Below, piece by piece: positions 44,401-56,880 of a stretch of 64,000 nt of DNA. The stretch spans positions 9,104,501 to 9,168,500 of the forward strand of contig NC_088787.1 of the NCBI RefSeq assembly GCF_949628265.1, given 5' to 3'. Numbering within the stretch: position 1 is the first letter of the stretch; every line of letters starts with the position of its first letter. Below the pieces are notes generated by a model. It was given only the letters and a program-made list of their open reading frames with translations, did not search any database and was not told the origin of the DNA. This DNA comes from Cloeon dipterum (lineage: Eukaryota > Arthropoda > Insecta > Ephemeroptera > Baetidae). The position numbers were made by a program, and so were the translations under genes.

Positions 44401-45616
44401 AAAACCCACTATGCTTTGCCAAAAACTGTTATTTACGGGCTTTGCGTATTGTTCCGAAACACATGCATTTTAATTGAAGATGAAAAACTCTGGCGATTCT
44501 GCCCGCAAACAAGAACAAAATCAGTATCATCGAAAGACCAAAAATTCTAACACTAATTCGAAAATTTAGAACACGCTTTGAATTTATAAAAATCAGGAGT
44601 GATCCGAATATAATGTGATATTTTAATAAAAAAAGGCCGGAGCGGCAAAAGGCTGAGAGCTACTGGCTATAGAGTAGAACTCGAACTTCCTAATAAATTC
44701 CCGTTGAAATCAAATCTCCTAATGGGTGGTCTCTCCACCCCTCCACGACAATCAAACGAAATTAATATTAATCTTTTCAGTTCAAAAAGGATCATTGCTC
44801 GCTTTTAGGCGTGTATTCGTCCCTACTGCGCGCGGGTGAATCCAATTTGAAATTCCATTTTGTTCGTGATTGGCAAAATTTCATCGTCCAGCGGAAACAA
44901 ATCCTGCGTGGCACATTTTCCTTCAGTGATATGAACACCTTGAAGGTTTCCTCTGGCCGCCGAGACTCGATGAGCGGCGAGACATCAAGAAAGACATTGG
45001 CACGTGGAGTGTCTGAGCTCTGTTTGGCCAGACCGCCCGGTGGTGCCTTTGTGGCCGTTTGAGAGAAGGGGGCGCCGGACCTCCGTAAGTCCGTTCACTG
45101 CACTCGCGCAAAACTCCAAAAAGTTGACCACTTGCACCGACTCCTCAATAATAAACACTTTCACAATACAGTATAGGGGCACTGCTGTTGTGCATTTAAT
45201 TGATTCAGAACGCCTACAAAAATCAGATGACTGCAACGCGCAGGTTCAAGATGTGCTGCAGGTTGCTTACTTGCTATCTAAGCAGGCGCCTGATTTTTAT
45301 AATAAATTATATAGGAAATGCATCTCGATTCTCGATATATTGACGTTGGGATCGTTTTTTTTACTGAGAAATTGAGTTTTTTTTTAATTTCTGACGCTTA
45401 ATAATTCTTGCAGAGTAAAACTACATTTTGTTTCTTGCTTGCATGATTAACACAATTTAAATTTTATTTATTTCATTTTACAGATAGCTACCGATTTATT
45501 CAAGGGTTTCTTAACATTAGAATGCATGATCCGGATATCTCGCATAGGTCATCATCAAATCTAGTAGCCATTCTTGAACTCGAACCCTTCCTCTTGCCGT
45601 GTCATTTGCCAGTTCT
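44401..45616. other. Spacer between genes B and C
   Basis: Contains the unrecognised ORF at 44792-45094. A block at about 45165-45285 is repeated at 57715-57830, next to the astacin exon (shared TTCAGAACGCCT-like and AAAAATCAGATGACTGCAA motifs). Nothing else is seen. Confidence 0.45.
44792..45094 (-). CDS. Unrecognised GC-rich open frame, about 100 codons
   Basis: One minus-strand frame stays open for 303 nt and reads like protein in its middle (SSDTPRANVFLDVSPLIES, then EETFKVFISLKENVPRRICF and RWTMKFCQS). It has no Met start near its beginning and is GC-rich against its neighbours, so it may be an exon or an exon fragment brought in with the repeat unit. I do not recognise a family. Confidence 0.3.
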   Translation of the reverse strand, partial: TDLRRSGAPFSQTATKAPPGGLAKQSSDTPRANVFLDVSPLIESRRPEETFKVFISLKENVPRRICFRWTMKFCQSRTKWNFKLDSPARSRDEYTPKSEQ

Positions 45617-48506
45617 TTAAACCGTTTTTCCAGCTACCTTACGAGGAGCCGATTGCGAGGCAGTTAATTCAAACAAATCTTCTTTAAGCACGCGTGGAAA
45701 GACGTAATTTTTGCAAGCGTCGAACATTTTGTAATCTTTGTTGCATGAAGTTGAGTTCACTGAAACAAAATCAGTTTTGATTAGTGACTATCAAATCAAA
45801 CCAATTATATTGATGGTGTACCTCTCTTTTCGCAGTACTGGAAAAGTAAATACACGTTTTATTTCTTCAATCTAGTGACATTTTAAAAATTTTAATTACT
45901 TCGATTGAGGCGAAAGCAATGCATTGGGCTACGAAGAATGCTGCGCTGCTTACGTTCGACTTTTTATCTTTCACGAATTTCGGAGGAGACAAATCTGTAA
46001 TTTAATGTTGCTAATTATATTAAGACAAAAATCAGTTTGGATATATGAGCACCTTCAATAACTGAATAGAGACAATTGGATGCAGCGTTTGATATAACAG
46101 ACGTCCAGTATGAACTTTGATTTGTGGTAAAATACGGCATTCGTTCTGGATAAATTTGGCCGGTTTCATTGTTAATCTTTCAAATGAGACCGTATCATGA
46201 AATTACTCTCTTTAATTACATGAATACCAACCACTCCCTTAGCCCTGAGCCAGCAGTCAGCAAAATACTAAAAATAATAAAAATTAAAATCATAAATGCA
46301 TTTTCAATTAACGAGATTTGTCAAAGTTGTACGGATATAGAAGAATTATTTTTGAACGAAGTACGTCATTGATATTCTATTGAGATCGTTGAAATTTTCT
46401 AATAAATAATTTTGATAAAGATAGTTTTAGTTCAGTAAGATTTCTTTTAAAAATAAGTATTTGAGAACGAGAAAATTAGAAATTACTGCAAGAGGGTAAA
46501 GGCTCTTTCCAACGCTGGTGTCATTAATGGGGAAAGAGTTATTCCATCCCTTCTTTGTGGTTTGCTGCTTATTCATGATAAACATGTTAAACACTTTGAT
46601 GTTGCTGGCGCTTATGCCGCAAGTCTTGTCCTTCTTGGTGATGTTGACCAAAATTGCTGGAGGCTCTGAACAGCATTTTCTCATTTTCTGGAAAATTTAA
46701 TGTTTCAACCGGTTCGAAATGATAACAAAACGCATATCCTTTCACCTCATAGTTCGTTCCAGCACAGTTGGGAGGCTTCGTGGTGGTTGTCTTCTTAGTG
46801 GTTGTTATTATGGTTGTGGTTGCAGGCGTTTCCGTTGTCGTGGTAGCTTCCGTGGTTGTGGTAGCTTCCGTGGTTGTGGTTGTAGTCGGTGGATCTTCAC
46901 AAAGCACAACAGCAAGCTAAATTTCAAAAATATTAAGTATATAAAAATATTTTCTTTTTTATAAATTCTCACAGACAAAAATTTTTACTTCTTCCTGGAC
47001 AATTATCCTTAACAGCTATACAAAATAATTTACCATGCCCAGACCAAATCACTTTAAAAATCTTACTGTGTAAATTGGGCGAACGTTTGTATACAATTTG
47101 ATAGAAAACGTCTGAATTGAGCATTTTTATATATATTGAAGAAACTCATTGTAGCCGATTTGTGTAATCAAATTCAGATGTGTATGAGAATATCATCTTT
47201 TACTGTAAGCTTCAGTTTTTGAAACAAAAAAGAGAAGGAAGCTAAGTTAGGCTCCTCTTAGCATACAATTTTGTTTATCTTTTAAAAATTTGATAAGAAA
47301 AAGGCTAATTTTTTTAGAGTTTAGTAAAAATTACAATTTTGAAATTAAATATACAACTCTTTCCAATGAATATTTTTCGACATAAAACTTGTGATATTAT
47401 GTAGTTGCATCAATTCCAATTTTTTTTTTGCTCTTTTTATCCCTGTCCGAGGACCGGAGGACCGGGAAGGGCGCGCACTGCACTAGCACGAATGCTGAAA
47501 CCCGGGTCCCAATAACACCGCGAACGGATAACATGGGCGCACCAGGCCGCACAGGGACCCAGCCCACTGAAGGGCCACTTGCCTCCGCACCGAGGACTGC
47601 ATTGAAACGCTAGACATTCGTCCCGTGAAGCCAAATCACGCATGCTGGAAAGGTGCAAACCAGCAAGTAGCGAGTTGCCTCCCAGCCCGTTGAGCAATTT
47701 GAGCATTTCGAGTCACTAAACTAACCACTTTTTGCCATTTCTGACATTGGGTAGCCAGTATTAGATCTCCGAACTGCTCAAATACCTCTCATAGCTTTGA
47801 CACTCCGGAGAGTGCCTTAACAATGCGAGCCAACGGGCTGGTTAAATTTAAGGGACCGCCGTTGTGCTCGCGCCGTGAAACGCTAGACATTTTTTGTCTT
47901 GTGAAATTAATTCTCAAGAGCCAATAACCAGTAGGAGTGCTTTCGCAACTGCCAAATCCGAATTGATCGGCAAGTTGTGCAAGGGAAACGCGTTTCCAGA
48001 TTCCAAACAATTTTTTGGACCTCTGTTCAGCAGATAAAACCGTTGAGAGGATAACATGGAACCCGAGTTGACCACAGAGGTGCTTTGGAACAATGTGCCC
48101 ATCTATTCGCCTCCCCGAACTGAGGTTGAAACGCCAGACATTGGTCCCAAAAGCCGCTGGAAATGTGCGAAAAAAGCAAGTGGCGAGTCGGCGCCGGTGC
48201 CCTTTGAGCCATTTGAGCATTTTTTAACCACCTTTTGCCATCTCTGACATTGGGTAGCCATGTATTAGATCCCCTGAAAGCTCAAATATCTCCCATTGTT
48301 TTGACACTCCTGAGAAAATGCCTCAACAAACGGGCTGTAGTTTTTACTCGTGCTTTAAAAGCTGATCGAATAAAACGTCAGGACCATGGAAAATATAGTC
48401 ATAAAACTGCAAATAATGGCAAAGAGCCCAAATCTAACTCACTCAGCAAGAGCAGGGTTCGCCAACTCACCTGAATACACAGCACTACTGCCGATAGCAC
48501 CCTCAT
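45617..48506 (-). CDS. Array gene C: secreted Thr-rich Plus-C OBP-like protein
   Basis: Exons 48471-48506, 46746-46916, 46487-46687, 46232-46267, 46053-46176, 45900-45994, 45822-45837 (16 nt) and 45617-45759 give 273 residues. The signal peptide MRVLSAVVLCIQLAVVLC is followed by a Thr/Glu repeat (TTTTEA units, about 40 residues) ending at TKPPNCAGTNYE. The cysteine domain keeps every array landmark: CCSEPP, DKTCGIS, YFADCWLRAKGV, INNETGQIY...YWTSVI...SNC, AQCIAF, YCEKR, SCNKDYKMFDACKNY. It is the closest relative of gene B: identical signal exon protein, closely similar upstream region and the same KTV end. The donor after exon 4 is the weak GTTGGT form. The gene has a TATATA promoter (48554-48562). 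Confidence 0.75.
47420..48400. repeat. Intron-1 repeat block of gene C: two related ~0.4-kb subunits
   Basis: 47575-47840 and 48100-48340 are diverged tandem copies of one segment. Both run from GAAACGC-AGACATT-GTCCC through TTTTTGCCAT-TCTGACATTGGG to the TTTGACACTC and ACGGGCT motifs. The GC-rich segment 47430-47570 recurs inverted in gene B. The segment 47880-48080 recurs at 51610-51840 and 62400-62640. Confidence 0.7.
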
Positions 48507-49690
48507 CTTGGCTTCAGTGAAGAAGAGATTAGTGCAGTGCGATGTGGCGCTCACTTTATATAGGCAGACCAGCTTCCGTTCCAGCAACGTGATCAGAGGT
48601 GAGTCCTTGATGTCGGTAGCATAGTACATAATATATGCACTGAACTCTGTAAAAGCTACACATGGGAAACCCGTGCCCTTTGTCTCATTTCCGTCGTGAG
48701 AGAACGGTTTTTGAAAAATAAAAATTTACCAACGAGATGGTTTTCCCTTTAATTTCATGGGTTCAATAATTTATTCTCTTTTCTTCTGGTCCAAAAGTAA
48801 TTGTAAGCAAAACTTCAGCATATTTTACTGGAAAAGTATCCAATTTCTTACAATAATTTTAATTGCTTCTATAAAGTTTTTTTTAATTATACATATACCT
48901 TTGACGAAAATCGAACCAATCTATTATGATATTAAAGAAGTCTCAAAATTATTGCGTATTATCGCGTAGATAAATTGTCATCGAGAAGCCATCTAGGTCG
49001 CTACTTCCGCCGCAGCACGCAGCGCTCGCATGTTGTAACTCATTATGTGAAACACCGATCGCAGTAAATAGTAAATTTACTTGATCCATCTGTGTTTCCC
49101 TTTTGTCAATAATATAATAGTATTGAATATAAAATCCTAATACAATTGTCAAGTAAAAACGTTATGCAATCCGATTATCTCATTCTCATTGCATTAGGTA
49201 TTTACTTTCAAGGTAAGAATCAATTTGCACCAATTATAATTTACTACCCCTCAGTGATACCGATAAACTGCTATTAATTTTGCCGAACCTACAAAAAACA
49301 ATTAAATTGCCAATTTTCTATTCTTTGAAAATTCGCATATTATTCGTTTTCTTGCGAAATGCCTGTCACACAAATCGACTGTTTGGCGTGTCCGCTTTCC
49401 CCATAGTGCAAAGTAGGCATGAACTTAATGGTCGTTGAACCCAACATGGCTGTCAGCAAGCGGAAATGATAGACTAGGTAAACGAGCGCGTGTTTTGCTG
49501 GCACGTGTTGGTGCCTCTTTTGCTAGTGAAATGTAACACGGCATCAACAGGTTGTGAAGGGCCACCGTTGTCCCCGCTCCTGAGCTTTTCCTGAACCGCC
49601 TCTCACGCATGCGCGCTGGAAAGGTGCAAATTGGCAAAAAGTGAGTCAGCAGCAGGGTTCGCAAAAACCCGCATTCACCGAAACATCCCA
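48507..49690 (-). repeat. Promoter and upstream duplicated block of gene C
   Basis: TATATAAAG-type box (48554-48562), upstream box ACATGGGAAACCCGTGCCC (about 48660) and the distal segment 49385-49690, matching the blocks upstream of genes B and D. The CRE site is degraded (TTGATGTCG). Confidence 0.7.
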
Positions 49691-49945
49691 CTGCATTTGC
49701 AAAAAACTGTTATTTCTGTTTTTTTTCTGCAATTTCCCACATTTTTCCGAAACACATTCATTTTAATTGAAGATAGAAAATTAAGATCTTTACAAAATCA
49801 GTATATAAAAGCCTCTGGTTTCACCAAAGGACTAAATATTTTAACCCTAATCGTAATTTTCCAAACTTTCTGACTCTTTTGGAGCAGAATGCCGAAGTGA
49901 GCCCAGACTAGGAAATTATATTAAAACGACTTCACATAATGAACG

Positions 49946-50250
49946 TTAAAATATCGCCATCACATACTCCTTACAAAGGGAAGGAAACTGCGTCGCCGAA
50001 CAGTCTTTGAGCGCGGGTTGCATATCATTCCACATTTTCACTACGCGATAGTCGAAACACACTTTTGCCGAGCTCGGTGCGGGCGGGCGGCTGCTGCAGC
50101 CGAGGATGCAGCTGGTCATCACCGCGGTGCACGCGTCCCAAGGTGATTCGTGCCATCGCTCCATCACTCCTGCGAGGCACTTCTTGAAGAAAAGGAGATC
50201 ATTCTCAGCGAGCTGCGCCGGCACAGAGAGGAGGCTTTGCTGATGCGGCG
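49946..50250 (-). mobile_element. 3' coding fragment of a LINE retrotransposon
   Basis: The frame reads AENDLLFFKKCLAGVMERW ... FDYRVVKMWNDMQPALKDCS ... FPSLCKEYV. It resembles the extreme C-terminus of Jockey/CR1-type LINE reverse transcriptases (a DL-FF-K-L-G helix, then R-V-WN-LP and a final helix). Only this tail is present; the catalytic core is not seen. It lies between the upstream block of gene C and the relic start exon at 50.92 kb. Confidence 0.4.
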
Positions 50251-50920
50251 GCCATGAATAAAATCTGCATTCTAACCAAGTTCTAACTAGGTCCCTAGGT
50301 TTTGCTTTGTCCTGTTAAATCACTAAACTAGTCATCAAATATCGTCTTCCCGACTTCAATGTTTCCTTCCATTTCTTATAATATATATCTCTTCAGATTT
50401 CTCTCGAGACATCGATTTTGCTACATTTTAGGCATAAAATTATATTTTTGCCTAGGCAACAAATATTGAGAGAGCCATTGAAGTCTGATGTGCAGAGATG
50501 ACAGATGCGATAGTCTCAATTTTTTTCCGGAAAACTCATAAAAATTAAAAGCGATTTAGAACTATAGCCCTAAATAAAATTGTTCATCACTATCTAGCAT
50601 TGAAAGTGCATGCTCTTCGCAAGCCGTGAATGCTTTAATAATTCCGCATCGCTTTTTTAACTTGATTAGAGAGAAGGGCTGGAAATGTATACGTCTTAAG
50701 CTATATACCATCGCACAAAAAGAGTATCTCGTATCTCTAATTAGCAAAAATTTTATAAACTGCATTGCATTTGGATAAATTGTTCAAAATTATAATTTTA
50801 TCCAGCCATTTAATCAAAAAAAAAAAAAAAAAAAAAAAAAAAAACAACGAGGAGCAAAGGCAACAGCAGGGTTTCCTAGTAACTCATTTGAATGCAAAGT
50901 ACGATAACCGAGATCACCCT

Positions 50921-51038
50921 CATCTTTGCTTTGATCAAAGTGATTCGAGAATGATGCGAATTGACAGGCTATTTATATAGGCAACTTTACTTCCGTTTCA
51001 AACACGTTATTTTAAAACATTCCTCTTCTTTGACGTCA
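50921..51038 (-). pseudogene. Relic promoter and signal-peptide exon of another dead array copy
   Basis: ATG at 50923 opens MRVISVIVLCIQ, as in live copies, but the donor has changed from CAG/GTGAGT to CAA/ATGAGT. A TATATA box (50971-50979) and an intact CRE palindrome TGACGTCA (51031-51038) remain upstream. A pure A-run of about 28 lies at 50817-50844. No exons 2-7 follow it. Confidence 0.65.
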
Positions 51039-51049
51039 CTAGCATAGCA

Positions 51050-51560
51050 GCAACGCCTCACTAACATAATTTTTGCAACGGGGGGGAAATAACAAAACTC
51101 ATCACAGCAGCAGCTTTGCCATTGCCGTGAAACAATCCCGAATTTTCAAAGCAGATGAAGCATATGCTATAAGCTTTAAAGCTTGAATTTATAATTTTTC
51201 TAAAATAAGCAGATATATTTTGAATTTGTCTTAGATATTAAAGTGGTTTTTTAAATTTTTTGAATCATTTCAATATCAATATAATTCTTTAAGAGAAAAA
51301 ATACATTTGTTTTGCTTGCATTTGTAATAGTAAATTTTAAAATTATTTCAATTTACAGTGCCCGAACTATTGAAGGGTTTCTTAAAACTAATAGAAAAGC
51401 ATGTTCCGGTTATCTAGCAGAGGTCGTCATAAAATCAAGTAGCCATTCTTGAACTCAAGCCCTTCTCTTGCTCTTTCATTTTTTGCCAGCCTTTCTATTG
51501 TTGCTTTCTCGAGGGCGCCATTTCCCTTAGAGTGGTAGGGGGAGGTTAAAATTTGACCCT
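51050..51560 (-). repeat. Remnant of an array gene's 3' end
   Basis: 51055-51550 matches 58735-59150, the region just beyond the stop of gene E: GGGGAAATAACAAAACTC, GAAGGGTTTCTTAAA and CAAGTAGCCATTCT occur in the same order. It is therefore a leftover 3' UTR and flank of a sixth copy whose coding exons are gone. Confidence 0.55.
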
Positions 51561-51599
51561 GACCCTTTTTAAGGAACTCGCGCAGCCGTTTTTCCCAGT

Positions 51600-52110
51600 A
51601 TCACTGTGAAACGCTAGACATTTTTTGTCCTGTGAAATTAATTCTAAAATGTCAAAAACTAGCAAGTAACGAGTCGGAGTACTTTCGTTACTCTGCCAAA
51701 TCCAAATGGGTTGGCAATTTGTGCGAGAGTAATGCGTTTCCAAATTTCAAACAATGTTTTTTAACCTCTGCTCTTTGTCAGAACTTCACGTGGGCAGAGC
51801 GGAAAACATATGGGGCCCGAGTGGTCACAGTGGAGCTTGGAGCTTGGGCCCAATGTGGCAATCTTATCGCCTTTCAACACCGAGGTCTTTAATTGAATCG
51901 CCAGACATTTGTCCCTAAAAGCCACTGGAAAGGTGGTGCGCAAATCAGCAAGTGACGAGTCGGCACCGGTGCGCCTCCCAGCCAGTTGAGCTGTTTGAGG
52001 TTTCGAGTAACTAAAACTAACCACTTTTTGCCATCTCTGACATTGGGCAGCCGCAGTTTTAGATCCCTGAACTGCTCAAATATCTCCCACTGCTTTGACA
52101 CTCCCTTCTC
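51600..52110. repeat. Intron-1-type repeat block outside any live gene
   Basis: Carries the same ordered motifs as the intron-1 blocks of genes C and E (AACGCTAGACATTTTTTGTC, CAAGTAACGAGTCGGAGTAC, ATGGGGCCCGAG, TTTTTGCCATCTCTGACATT, CTCCCACTGCTTTGACACTC). It supports a deleted gene at this place. Confidence 0.65.
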
Positions 52111-52309
52111 AAGCAGTTAAGCTAATCGATAGCTCTCAATTTTTCATATTGCAAAACTCTGCTTTCTTAGCTGAGTCCTTTGTTTTCCCTTCACTAATGA
52201 TCCACTTAAATTTAGCATTTCGTTTCCTAACTGCTTTGATTCCATTTCAAAGTACCAGATTCTATTATTTAAATAATAAAAATCACCGTATTCTTTGTGG
52301 TTTTATTTT

Positions 52310-52445
52310 TTATCACCTGGCTTGATGTTGGTATTTAGTTGATGAAGACGTAGTCATCTCTGTCGGAAGCGCTTTGCTCGTGGTGGAAGCCGGTGGTGTG
52401 AAGCAGATCGTGGGCAACGGTGCCGGGCACGTAGCACGCGTGGCT
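52310..52445 (-). pseudogene. Decayed, truncated copy of the astacin exon
   Basis: It matches the 3' half of the exon at 57905-58207 closely (ACYVPGTVAH, LHTTGFHHEQSAS, DRDDYVFIN) but breaks off upstream. Two changes argue it is dead: the catalytic Glu of HELLH has become Asp (HDLLH), and a stop follows DDYVFIN. Confidence 0.75.
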
Positions 52446-52654
52446 CATTTATCTTTTTTATTTAAATTACTTTGAAATGGGAATTAATTAATATTGAAAA
52501 ACATTTAATATATTGCTTGCTAAATTTCGTTTATTCTTTTTTTAAATCATGCCAATTGTTCCCTAGGTTTTTTTTTAAAATCATAACGCATTTTCCAGTT
52601 AACTTGCTCAAGTTGTCATCAAATCTCGTCGTCTCCCCGACTTCAAGGCTTGTT

Positions 52655-55600
52655 TCATTTTCTGCCTGCAGTTTTAAACTTCTTTACTGCTGCTTTCAGC
52701 TTTGACCCTTCATTATTTGCCAAGCCTGGGTAGAGGTAATTTTTGCAAGTGTCGAACATTTTGTAATCTTTGTTGCATGAAGATGTGGTCACTGAAACAA
52801 AATCAGTTGAGTACTGACTGTCGAATCAAAACAATAAATCTCCGTACATCTAGTTTCGCAGTACTGGAAAAAAAATACACATTATATCTTCAGTCTAGGG
52901 TTTTTTTAAATTTTTAATTACATCGATTGAGACGTAAGCCAGGCATTGGGCTACAAAGAATGCTGCGCTGCTTACGCTCGACTTTTTATCTTTCACGAAA
53001 GGTGGGGGAGAAAGTGCTGTAATTCAAAGTTACTAATTACGTTAAGGAAAAAATAAGTTTGGATTTGAGCACCTTTAACTACTTCAACACAAATGGATGC
53101 TGCATCTCCTAGAACCATCGCCCAGTATTCAGTTTGATTTGCGATAATAAAAGTTTCCAGTGCGGTAGCATCGATTTCGCCAGTTTCATTGTTGATCTTT
53201 GGAATAAGATCGTCTCATGGTACTATACTCTCTCTAAAAATATGAATACCAACCACTTCCTTGGCTCTGAACCAGCAGTCAGCAAAATACTAGAAAATTC
53301 ATAATTTGAAAAAATTTTCAATCTACTAACAATGTCGTTGAAGTCTATTTTTTTGTTTTCAACAAGAGTTCTAACCACAAAGTAGAATGATATCAAGTAA
53401 AAAAGCAAAAAAAAAAAGATATTAAATATTAAACTATAAATTTTTTGAAATTACAGCTAAAGGATAAAGGTTCTTTCCGAAGTTGGTGTCATTGAGAGGG
53501 ATAGAGTTATTCCATCCCTTATTCGTGGTCTGCAGTTTATTCAGGCTGAACATGTTCAAAACTTTGATGTTGTTGGTGCTTATGCCGCAAGTTTTGTCCT
53601 TCTTATTGGTGATGTTCATGAAAATTGCTGGAGGCTCTGAACAGCATTTCCTTATTTTCTGGAAAAAATTACGAGTTTCAGCGGGGTTTCTTTGTTATCT
53701 TATTTTAGTACTTCATAGTTCGTTTCAGAGCATTTGGGTGGCTTTGGTGTGGTTGGCTTCTTGGTGGTTGTCGTTTTGGTTGTTTTAGATTTAGTCGTTT
53801 TGCCAGTTGTAGTCGTAGGTCCCGTCGTGGTGGTAGCAGTGTTAGTCGTGGTTGTTGGTGTTTCCGTGGTTGTGGTGGGTGGTTCCGTGGTTGGTTCTTC
53901 ACCCAGCACAACAACCAGCTAAAATTGAAAAGAGATCTCGTCAACGTTTTTGGTCATATTTATTAATATTATATAGAGATTAAATTTTTTTTAGAATTTC
54001 AAAGGATGCATTTTGGATTTTCTTTCACTCAAAATTACGGTGACAATAATTTCCATATTTTACTAGATCCGAATTTAATTTAAGGATGTTATTTATAATA
54101 AGATTGTGTCTTCGAAATAGAGTTAAATGCCACGCAAAATAAAACATTCAGATTATAAACCAAGAGAAATGAGATATTAAGGTAAATGCTCAGGTAGCGA
54201 TTCAAAATGTTTTTAACCACAAAATATGATCATTTGTAGAAGCAGATAGTCTATAACAACCCAGATAATCAAGATAGTAATCGCAAAATGCGAATGCTTA
54301 CACAAAAACTTAGTTACCCGAAAACCCTCGTCTCTTCCAGAAATTTTGTGCCCGAAAAATAATAAACGGTGAGCGTGGATGAGTGACCAAAACATTTATC
54401 TATTCTTCAAAGCAATTCCACTCAGCACAATATGGTAAAATGGAGTGTCTTTGGGAGGAAACGCAGAAAAAGTAACACCGTATGGAAAGCTCTCACGCAC
54501 TAAACTCACATTTTATATCAAAACAAATCAGTATTTTTCTAAAATGACATCGCGAACGCACAACATGGGCTCATTCTGGCCTTAATTGGAGGAGGCCTGG
54601 TCCAGAACAGGACTACGGATTAGTTTTTCTTTTTTTTTTGAAATGCTAGACTTTCATCCCGTGAAATGAAATCACGAAAGCTGGAAAGATGCGAACCAGC
54701 AAGACAAGTAACGAGTCAGAAGGTTTTCACAATCCTGCTAAATCCGAATGGATTCGTCATTGCAATGCAAGATAGTCAAATGTAGGCGCAAATTAATTAG
54801 CCCGAGTCTACAACATCACTCAGATTCTCAACATTTGCGCGTATGAAACATGCACTCAACAAAGCGAGGCAACGGCTTTTGGTTTTGAGTATGTCTTTGT
54901 GACATTTTAAATTAATTAAACGTATGTAATCAGTTCTTGTTGAGCACGGCTCTGATTCTGCTTTGGTTCAAAACCCATTTGAAACTGTACATGTTTAACT
55001 ATTGAAACGCATTAATGTTTTAAATTCAAAAATAAATTGTATTAAATATTCATTTTTTTATTTTCTCTTGTCAATTTTTGGGCACTACGAATTTGGGCAT
55101 TTAACTATATTTTTTATCCAGGCATCAGATCATTTGAGAATAATTAAAGTCTGATCGCCAGAGATGACAGTTTTATTGTTTTATTTAAACGCATTTGAAA
55201 ATTAAAAGCAAGCCGTGAGTGATTTGTTAATTCGGCATCGCATTTTTAGCTTGAATAGATGAGAAGGCCCGCAGAAATTGATATATTTCTTGAGCTAACC
55301 ATCGCAAAACGAAGCATCGCCCACATCACCAATTTGTAAAAATTTAATAACTGTATTGCATTTAAATATATATAGCAAAGGAGCTTGGGCCCAAATAGGC
55401 CATCTTCTCCCCCTCGTATCGAGGTCTTTAATGGAAACGCACTTTTGACCCTAAAGCCGCTGCAAGGGTGCAAAAACCAGCAAGTGGCGAGTCGGCGCCG
55501 GTGCGCTTCCCAGCCCGTTGAGCTATTTCAGCATTTCGAGTAACTAAATTAACCACCTTTTGCCATCTCTGACATTGGGCAGCCAGTATTAGATCCCCTA

Positions 55601-55836
55601 AATTCTCAAATATCTCCCATTGCTTTGACACTCCTGAGAATGCCTTAACAATGCGAGCCAACGGGCTGTAGTTTTTACTCGTGCTTTAAAAGCTGATCGA
55701 ATAAAACGTCAGGACTATATGGGAAACATCATCAAAAACCCGCACATGGCAATGAGCCCAAATCTAACAAGCTCAGCAAGAGCAGGGTTCGCCAACTCAC
55801 CTGAATACATAGCACTACGGCCGAGAGCAGCTTCAT
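52655..55836 (-). CDS. Array gene D: secreted Thr-rich Plus-C OBP-like protein
   Basis: Exons 55801-55836, 53712-53918, 53455-53658, 53254-53289, 53073-53196, 52922-53016, 52848-52863 (16 nt) and 52655-52791 give 284 residues. The signal peptide is MKLLSAVVLCIQLVVVLG. A Thr/Pro/Lys segment of about 50 residues (TEPPTTTTETPTTTTNT onward) ends at KPPKCSETNYE. The cysteine domain: CCSEPP, DKTCGIS, YFADCWFRAKEV, INNETGEIDATALETF...YWAMVLGDAASIC, VAQCLAY, YCETR, SCNKDYKMFDTCKNY. The exon 4 donor is the weak GTTGGT form, and reading through that intron meets a stop, so it must be removed for full-length product. The TATATA promoter is at about 55887-55894. The upstream block is shared with B and C. 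Confidence 0.75.
54640..55720. repeat. Intron-1 repeat pieces of gene D
   Basis: 54640-54770 and 55380-55720 carry the array's intron-1 motifs (CAGCAAG...AAGTAACGAGTCAGA; GGAGCTTGGGCCC; TTTTGCCATCTCTGACATTG; GAATAAAACGTCAGGAC). Unique AT-rich DNA lies between them. Confidence 0.6.
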
Positions 55837-56880
55837 CTTTGCTTCGATAAACGAGAAAGATTAGTGAAATGCGATGTGGCGCTCACTTTATATAGGCAGA
55901 CCAGCTTCCGTTCCAGCAACGTGATCCGAGGTGAGTCCTTGATGACAGCACGAAATCCATGCGAAAAACACTGCAAAATGTTCCACGACATAGGAAACCC
56001 ATGCCCTGCTTTGTCCCATTTCCGGCGAGAGAAAATGGTTTTCGCCAACATTTATCAGCGAGATATGGTTTTACTTTACGGAACCAAGTTTTCTCTTTCC
56101 ATTTGGTCCAAAAGTAATTGTAAGCAAAACTGGCATATTGTACTGGAAAAGTACCCAAATTCTTGAAATAATTTTCATTGCTTCTAGAAGGTTTTTTTTA
56201 ATTATATACCTTTAATAAAAATCGAACTAATCTATTATGATATTAAAGAAGTCTCAAAATTATTGCGCAGATCAATTGTCATAGAAGCCATCTAAATAGC
56301 AACCTCCACTGCAGCACACAGCACTCGCATATTGTAAATCATAATTTGAAACACCGATCGCATTAAATATTAAATAGAAATGAGATGAAGGTAATAATCA
56401 ATTTACACCTATTTTATTATAATTTACTACACAAAAATGATACCCTTATTTGCGATTAACTACTATTAATTTAGCTGAACCTACGAAAAACGATTAAATT
56501 TTCAATTTTCCATTCTTTGAAAATTCGCATATTCGTTCACGTGCAAAATGCGTGTCACACGAACACAAATCGACCGTGGGACTTTTCCGTTTTTCCCACA
56601 ATGCATAGGCATAGGCATGAACTTTATGGTCGTCGAACTCAACATGGCCGTCAGCAAGCGGAAATTATAGACTAGGTAAACGAGCGCGTGTTTTGCTTGC
56701 ACGTGTTGGTACCTCTCTAACTTTTCAAACAGCAAAATGTCACGCAGCAGCAACAGGTTGTGATGGGCCACCGGGCCACAATGGCCCCCGCAGCAGGAGC
56801 TTTCACTGAAACGCCTCTCACGCATGCGCGCTGGAAAGGTGCAGATGTGAAAACAGTAGAGTTAGCATCAGGGTCTGTGC
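55837..56880 (-). repeat. Promoter and upstream duplicated block of gene D
   Basis: TATATA promoter, GAAACCCATGCCCTGC box near 55995 and the distal segment 56565-56880 (AGCAAGCGGAAATTATAGAC; CTCACGCATGCGCGCTGGAA), as upstream of B and C. The CRE position is degraded (TTGATGACA). Confidence 0.65.
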
